The notes under the pieces: model-generated
Seen by the model: the letters and a program-made list of their open reading frames with translations, nothing else
The model's database searches: none
What the model was told of the DNA's origin: nothing
Source: an uncultured Prevotella sp.
GTDB taxonomy: Bacteria > Bacteroidota > Bacteroidia > Bacteroidales > Bacteroidaceae
Direction: 5' to 3'
Assembly: GCA_900556795.1 (NCBI GenBank)
Contig: USQD01000125.1
Coordinates: 1 to 6,316, forward strand
Length of the DNA stretch: 6,316 nucleotides
Shown here: positions 1 to 3,510 of the stretch, piece by piece
Layout: the number at the start of each line of letters is the position of its first letter
Position numbering within the stretch: the stretch's first letter is position 1
Translations under genes and position numbers: made by a program

Positions 1-6
1 AGACAT
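1..6 (-). CDS. Candidate start of the next leftward gene (first two codons only, Met-Ser)
   Basis: An ATG at positions 6-4 followed by TCT reads Met-Ser off the left edge. It lies about 50 nt downstream of a near-consensus promoter pointing the same way, with an A-rich leader typical of Bacteroidetes translation starts. Only six bases are visible, so the product cannot be read. As I recall, in many Bacteroidales genomes tsaD and the CinA-like gene are followed by rpmB (L28), rpmG (L33), a small DUF4295 gene and ftsY, and L28 there begins Met-Ser-Lys. That fits, but two codons are weak evidence and the true start could be another ATG outside the window. Confidence 0.3.
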
Positions 7-58
7 TTCTATCTTTAATTTTCTAATTCGTTAATTATTACCTATTCCAAACAGAGTG

Positions 59-89
59 CAAAATTACAAAATAATTTGGTAATAACAAA
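59..89 (-). promoter_or_regulatory. Bacteroidetes-type promoter reading left, out of the window
   Basis: On the minus strand a TTTG (-33 element, 89 to 86) is followed after exactly 19 nt by TAATTTTG (-7 element, 66 to 59, matching TAnnTTTG). These elements and this spacing are those of the primary sigma factor of Bacteroidetes. Transcription should start near 52-55, leaving a leader of about 50 nt before the ATG at 6-4. The -33 element touches the foot of the upstream terminator stem. The extended -33 octamer TTATTTTG and the spacer length are the same as in the map promoter. Confidence 0.7.
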
Positions 90-126
90 ATAATCCCTAA
101 AAGAACGATATCTTTTAAGGATTATT
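89..126 (-). terminator. Stem-loop terminator after pncC
   Basis: Arms 89-104 and 111-126 form a 16-bp stem with a 6-nt loop. The single mismatch (97/118) becomes a G-U wobble in RNA made from the minus strand, so the stem is continuous only for leftward transcripts. The stem begins 33 nt after the pncC stop and is followed by a U-rich stretch (complement of about 71-91). The stem is AU-rich, so strength is uncertain, but its place between the operon end and the next promoter supports a terminator. Confidence 0.6.
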
Positions 127-159
127 AATACTTTAGCTGCTAAAATTAGCAATTTATGC

Positions 160-666
160 CTATTTTTTCAGTTCTTCGGCATGTTCCTTCAGGAATTCTA
201 CCATGCCCTTAAGCGCTGTATTAGTGGCAATTGCGAGATTGATGTCACGACCGAAATCTTCTGTGAGTTTTACCACGCGAACATCATCCTTGTTGCCATA
301 ACCTACATAGATAGTTCCCACAGGAATGGCTGGAGTACCACCGGTAGGACCAGCGCAGCCTGTTGCTGAAATGGCAAAGTCCACATTCAGAGTCTTGATA
401 GTACCCAGCACCATTTCTCTAGCCACTTCCTCGCAAACCGCAGTCTGCTCTTCCAGAACCTCATGGCTCACGCCCAGGAGATTCTCCTTCACCTCGTTGG
501 TATAGCTTACTACGCCACCCTTGAAGTAATTGCTGGCACCAGGCACTGAGATGATTGCCTCGGCGATACGACCACCTGTGCAGCTCTCTGCTGTACCCAC
601 TGTCTTGTCACTGTTGTAGAGCATCTCCTGAATGCCCTTACTCAATATCTTTGTTTCAAATTCCAT
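160..666 (-). CDS. pncC: Nicotinamide-nucleotide amidohydrolase (CinA C-terminal domain, stand-alone)
   Basis: This 168-residue protein matches stand-alone PncC/YgaD (about 165 residues). The family deamidates nicotinamide mononucleotide to nicotinate mononucleotide in the cytoplasm, recycling the NMN released by NAD-dependent DNA ligase and other NAD consumers. Visible motifs are AESCTGG at 26-32 with the presumed catalytic Ser28, GGVVSYTNEVK at 50-60 with Tyr55 and Lys60, the glycine-rich GCAGPTGG at 103-110, and PVGTIYVGYG at 115-124. The N-terminal MoaB/MogA-like domain of full-length CinA is absent, as in many bacteria, so a role in competence should not be assumed. Two positions look unusual from memory: Cys78 where Ser is common (AVSE) and Cys104 where Ile is common (GIAGP). 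The start ATG lies 27 nt after the tsaD stop without a Shine-Dalgarno sequence. It is the last gene of the map-tsaD-pncC operon. Confidence 0.9.
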   Translation of the reverse strand: MEFETKILSKGIQEMLYNSDKTVGTAESCTGGRIAEAIISVPGASNYFKGGVVSYTNEVKENLLGVSHEVLEEQTAVCEEVAREMVLGTIKTLNVDFAISATGCAGPTGGTPAIPVGTIYVGYGNKDDVRVVKLTEDFGRDINLAIATNTALKGMVEFLKEHAEELKK

Positions 667-693
667 TCTGAATTAAAATATATAATGTATAAC

Positions 694-1728
694 TTACTTG
701 AACGTTACTTTAGAATAAGCTGGCAGGTCGATGGTAGCGAACTCACCGTCACGATACTTGAAGGTGCCCACGCAGCCAATCATTGCCGCATTATCGGTGG
801 TATAGCTGAACTTAGGGATATAGATGGTCCAGCCAAAGCGCTTGGCATGATCGCGGAAGGCGTTACGGAGACCGTTGTTGGCACTTACGCCACCAGCCAC
901 AGCCACGTGCTTGATGCCCGTCTGCTTCACAGCCATGCGGAGCTTCTTCATCAGGATATCCACGATAGTAAACTCGATGCTTGCTGCTAGGTCGAACTTG
1001 TTCTTCTCTACGAAGTCAGGATCCTCAGCCACCCACTTGCGAAGACTGTAGAGGAAACTGGTCTTGAAGCCGGAGAAGCTGTAGTTCAAGCCTGGTATAT
1101 GAGGTTCAGAGAAGCTGAAAGCCTTCGGATTACCCTGGCGGGCATACTTGTCTACGATAGGACCACCTGGATAGCCCCACTCCAGCACCTTGGCACACTT
1201 GTCGATAGCCTCGCCAGCCGCATCGTCGATGGTCTGTCCGAGTACTTCCATGTCGTTGTAGGCATTCACCTTCACAATCTGCGAATTTCCACCGCTCACG
1301 AGAAGGCAGATAAATGGGAACGGAGGAGCACTCTGGTCGTCATCGCTCTCCTTGATGAAATGCGCCATCACATGTCCCTGCAGGTGATTCACATCAATCA
1401 TCGGAATATTGAGCGAACGGGCGAAACCCTTGGCAAAGCTCACACCCACGAGGAGCGAACCCATCAATCCCGGACCACGGGTGAAGGCTACGGCAGAAAG
1501 ATCTTCCTTCGTAATGCCGGCACGGGCGATAGCCTGGTCAACAACAGGAACCACATTCTGCTGATGAGCGCGTGAAGCCAGCTCCGGAACCACACCTCCG
1601 TAAGCCCTGTGAACTTCCTGCGAAGCGGTCACATTGCTCAGCAAAACTCCGTTCTTGAGCACTGCGGCAGAGGTATCATCGCAGCTGCTCTCTATACCTA
1701 ATATATATATATCCTTTTTTTCTTCCAT
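694..1728 (-). CDS. tsaD: tRNA N6-adenosine threonylcarbamoyltransferase TsaD
   Basis: TsaD (YgjD/Gcp/Kae1) transfers threonylcarbamoyl from its adenylate to A37 of ANN-decoding tRNAs, making t6A. It acts with TsaB and TsaE, while TsaC or Sua5 supplies the substrate; none of these is in the window. The 344 residues are a normal length. Visible features are the N-terminal ASKHA motif GIESSCDDTSAAV at 11-23, the metal-binding HLQGH with His115 and His119, LLVSGGNSQ at 142-150, AVAGGVSANNGLR at 276-288, and the third metal ligand Asp312 in TTDNAAMIG. The reading frame stays open to an ATG at 1809, but that would overlap map by 55 bp and add 27 residues unlike the family. The ATG at 1728, just before MEEKKDIYILGIESS, gives the canonical N-terminus and a 26-nt gap after map. 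No Shine-Dalgarno sequence is evident. The codons after the start contain an A7 run and an alternating AT run. Confidence 0.97.
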   Translation of the reverse strand: MEEKKDIYILGIESSCDDTSAAVLKNGVLLSNVTASQEVHRAYGGVVPELASRAHQQNVVPVVDQAIARAGITKEDLSAVAFTRGPGLMGSLLVGVSFAKGFARSLNIPMIDVNHLQGHVMAHFIKESDDDQSAPPFPFICLLVSGGNSQIVKVNAYNDMEVLGQTIDDAAGEAIDKCAKVLEWGYPGGPIVDKYARQGNPKAFSFSEPHIPGLNYSFSGFKTSFLYSLRKWVAEDPDFVEKNKFDLAASIEFTIVDILMKKLRMAVKQTGIKHVAVAGGVSANNGLRNAFRDHAKRFGWTIYIPKFSYTTDNAAMIGCVGTFKYRDGEFATIDLPAYSKVTFK

Positions 1729-1754
1729 AATTCTATCGGGCTCAAGCCCCTGTT

Positions 1755-2615
1755 TTAATGTGTAAGAATCTCCACACCTGTCTCTGTCATCACGAGCGTA
1801 TGCTCCCACTGGGCTGATGGTTTCTCGTCACCGGTGATAACCTCCCATCCGTATGGATCGTCAGCATCGATGAATACCTGCCAGGTTCCCATATTGATCA
1901 TTGGCTCAATAGTGAATACCATACCTGGAACAAGCAGCATGCCGGTACCGCGATGACCATAGTGGAGCACTTCAGGCTCCTCATGGAAATGAATGCCTAC
2001 GCCATGACCGCAGAGATCACGAACCACGCCATAGCCATACTTCTTGCAATGCTTCTCGATGGCATGGCCTATGTCGCCTACAAAGCTGTAAGGCTTGGCA
2101 GCCTCCATACCAATCTCCAGACACTCCTTAGCCACGCGCACCAGCTGCTCCTTTTCAGGAGTAGTCTTGCCGCCTACGATAAACATACGGCTGGCATCAG
2201 CATAGTAACCGTCCACGATGGTAGTCATGTCCACATTGATGATGTCGCCCTCTTCGAGAACATCCTCTTCCTTTGGAATACCGTGACAAACCACCTCGTT
2301 GATAGAAGTACATACACTCTTAGGATAGCCTTCATAGTTGAGGCAGGCAGGAATCGCATTGTGATCCTTGCAGTACTGCATACAGAGGTCATCGATTTCC
2401 TGTGTATTGATACCCGGGCGGATCATCTCAGCTACAGCGTCGAGACAACCAGTATTAACGACACCGCTCTTGCGGATGCCCTCAATCTGCTCAGGAGTCT
2501 TAATCAAGTCACGGGTAGGAACCAGCTTACCCTTATTTTCCCAAAACATCACCTGCTTGTCGAGCTCAGTAAGAGGCTGTCCAGGCAAGCAATGCCATCT
2601 CTTTTTCTTAACCAT
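1755..2615 (-). CDS. map: Methionine aminopeptidase, type I, with N-terminal extension
   Basis: Map removes the initiator methionine from new proteins at the ribosome. The 286-residue protein carries all five expected metal ligands: Asp129 in NVDMT, Asp140 in YADASRMF, His204 in CGHGVGIHFHEEP, Glu237 in TIEPM and Glu271 in QWEHT. His111 (VCHGIP) and His211 match the E. coli catalytic histidines 79 and 178. The catalytic domain begins near Ile38 (IKTPEQIEGIR). About 33 residues in front of it are absent from E. coli Map. The pattern resembles Maps that carry a zinc-binding SEC-C motif at the N-terminus, but here only His8 and Cys9 remain, so zinc binding looks lost. It is the first gene of the map-tsaD-pncC operon, with its own promoter about 30 nt upstream. 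The leader is short, A-rich and has no Shine-Dalgarno sequence, as usual in Bacteroidetes. Confidence 0.97.
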   Translation of the reverse strand: MVKKKRWHCLPGQPLTELDKQVMFWENKGKLVPTRDLIKTPEQIEGIRKSGVVNTGCLDAVAEMIRPGINTQEIDDLCMQYCKDHNAIPACLNYEGYPKSVCTSINEVVCHGIPKEEDVLEEGDIINVDMTTIVDGYYADASRMFIVGGKTTPEKEQLVRVAKECLEIGMEAAKPYSFVGDIGHAIEKHCKKYGYGVVRDLCGHGVGIHFHEEPEVLHYGHRGTGMLLVPGMVFTIEPMINMGTWQVFIDADDPYGWEVITGDEKPSAQWEHTLVMTETGVEILTH

Positions 2616-2643
2616 TGTCTTGTTATTTTAATATTTGCGACTG

Positions 2644-2674
2644 CAAAAGTACATCATTTATTGCAGAATGCAAA
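2644..2674 (-). promoter_or_regulatory. Bacteroidetes-type promoter of the map-tsaD-pncC operon
   Basis: On the minus strand TTTG (2674 to 2671) is followed by exactly 19 nt and then TACTTTTG (2651 to 2644), matching the -33 and TAnnTTTG -7 elements of Bacteroidetes. The start site should fall near 2637-2640, giving a leader of about 22-25 nt before the map ATG at 2615. The -33 element lies inside a small palindrome (TTGCA-GAA-TGCAA, 2661-2673) and directly follows the terminator of the upstream gene. Confidence 0.8.
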
Positions 2675-2679
2675 ATAAA

Positions 2680-2718
2680 ATGGTAATTATTTGCAATCGG
2701 ACTGCAAATAATCACCAT
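2680..2718 (-). terminator. Stem-loop terminator after the HAD phosphatase gene
   Basis: Arms 2680-2695 and 2703-2718 pair over 16 positions around a 7-nt loop. The only mismatch (2685/2713) becomes a G-U wobble in minus-strand RNA, so the stem is unbroken for leftward transcripts. The ten pairs next to the loop are perfect. The minus strand continues TTTATTTTG, a U-rich tail. The stem begins 31 nt after the stop of the HAD gene and insulates it from the map promoter. Confidence 0.75.
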
Positions 2719-2749
2719 AAATTATTACTTCAATTCGATACCCAAATCG

Positions 2750-3370
2750 TTACTTCAGATAATCGTAGATCTTGTCGCACCAGTCTTCCCCGTTCTGCGG
2801 ACAATAGGTGAACAAGCCCAGTTCCGAGGCAGCGCAGCAGTTACGTGGACCGTCATCGATAAAGAGACATTCCTCCGGCATCGTCTTCTCCTGCCCCAGC
2901 ACATAGCGGAAGAAGTTCTCGTCCGGCTTCATGTATTTCACCTCATAGCTGCGATACATCGCATCAAAATAGTCACCGATAGGATGACCGTCGCCGGAGA
3001 ACGCCTCGCTGTCTACCCAAGCTGACACGTAGGGATTGGTATTGCTGAGGAGCACCACGCGATAGCCCTGTTCCTTCAGTTTTCTGAGCGCCATGAGATT
3101 GCGGGCTGGCACCTCTTTCATATAGCCCAGCCAGCAGTGCTGCAGCTCTTCGAAGCTCACCTCTCTGCCCAGCTTTTCGCTCACCATCCGGCGATATTCT
3201 TCTTCAGAGATTTTTCCCTCTTCCAGCTGGCCGTTCAAGCCCACCTGCTTGTAGGGGTCCATCTTCTCGGCAAACTCCTTCATTCCCAACTCAACAAAGC
3301 GTTTGCCTGCCTTATTCTCGTCGAGGGTGATGATAACGCCACCCATATCAAAAATAACTGTCTTGATCAT
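2750..3370 (-). CDS. HAD-superfamily phosphatase, YihX-like
   Basis: This 206-residue cytoplasmic protein shows all four haloacid-dehalogenase motifs: I, VIFDMGGV at 5-12 with nucleophile Asp8; II, LLSNTN at 107-112 with Ser109; III, MKPD with Lys148; IV, FIDDG at 170-174 with Asp172 and Asp173. A small helical cap (about 16-85) follows motif I, as in subfamily IA. Layout and wording (SNTN, KPD, FIDD) are closest to E. coli YihX, an alpha-D-glucose-1-phosphate phosphatase. The substrate here cannot be read from sequence. The usual second aspartate of motif I is Gly10. YihX has FDLGNV at the same place, so this does not by itself imply inactivity. The start ATG follows an AAGGA box. The gene lies 140 nt downstream of metH on the same strand with no recognisable promoter between them, so read-through from metH is likely. 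It ends at a strong terminator. Confidence 0.9.
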   Translation of the reverse strand: MIKTVIFDMGGVIITLDENKAGKRFVELGMKEFAEKMDPYKQVGLNGQLEEGKISEEEYRRMVSEKLGREVSFEELQHCWLGYMKEVPARNLMALRKLKEQGYRVVLLSNTNPYVSAWVDSEAFSGDGHPIGDYFDAMYRSYEVKYMKPDENFFRYVLGQEKTMPEECLFIDDGPRNCCAASELGLFTYCPQNGEDWCDKIYDYLK

Positions 3371-3374
3371 ATTA

Positions 3375-3379
3375 TCCTT
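3375..3379 (-). promoter_or_regulatory. Shine-Dalgarno-like site of the HAD phosphatase gene
   Basis: AAGGA on the minus strand sits 4 nt before the ATG at 3370, preceded by a run of A. It is the only start in the window with a recognisable Shine-Dalgarno sequence and supports the chosen start, which also begins the protein directly before HAD motif I. The spacing is shorter than ideal. Confidence 0.45.
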
Positions 3380-3405
3380 TTTTACTAATACCTTGTTTAA
3401 ATGAT

Positions 3406-3495
3406 AAAGCTTTTGCCCTTACAGGGCGTCTTGCTGATTGCCATCATACCCAGGGCGATGCCCTGGGCTAGGAGCTTCTGCCCTTTCAGGGCGTG
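3406..3495. repeat. GCCCT/AGGGC palindromic repeat element between metH and the HAD gene
   Basis: Three palindromes with 3-nt loops lie in a row: 3415-3427 (GCCCT-TAC-AGGGC), 3449-3467 (8-bp arms CCCAGGGC and GCCCTGGG around GAT) and 3480-3492 (GCCCT-TTC-AGGGC). The outer two sit in a 23-bp direct repeat (3408-3430 and 3473-3495) differing at four positions and offset by 65 bp. The middle palindrome has the opposite polarity (AGGGC before GCCCT). This looks like one full period plus the start of the next in a tandem or dispersed REP-like element. I recall similar GCCCTGTAAGGGC-type repeats scattered between genes in Bacteroidales. It holds no open reading frame I would defend. No T-run follows the hairpins, so it is not a classic terminator, though it could slow 3' decay of metH mRNA. 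Confidence 0.7.
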
Positions 3496-3510
3496 CCTTT
3501 GCCTCCGGAC

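Noticed and set aside
138..151. Small inverted repeat TGCTAA-AA-TTAGCA after pncC
   Set aside because: Six-bp AT-rich arms with a 2-nt loop and no U-tract; the stem at 89-126 is a far better terminator.
160..666. Competence/damage-inducible protein CinA
   Set aside because: Only the C-terminal amidohydrolase domain is present and it is complete as a stand-alone PncC; nothing in the context suggests competence.
1738..1749. GGGCT/AGCCC hairpin between map and tsaD
   Set aside because: Once a loop of at least 3-4 nt is allowed, only four pairs remain, and no T-run follows, so it is too weak to call an attenuator or terminator.
1729..1809. Longer tsaD frame starting at the ATG at 1809
   Set aside because: It overlaps map by 55 bp and adds 27 residues with no family resemblance; the ATG at 1728 gives the canonical TsaD N-terminus.
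1953..2678. 241-codon open frame on the plus strand opposite map
   Set aside because: It is a shadow of the map reading frame, with no motif and no promoter or ribosome site of its own.
3406..3495. CRISPR array or intrinsic terminator reading of the palindromic repeats
   Set aside because: Only two direct-repeat copies with mismatches, a palindromic spacer and no cas genes rule against CRISPR; no T-run follows any hairpin, which argues against a standard terminator.
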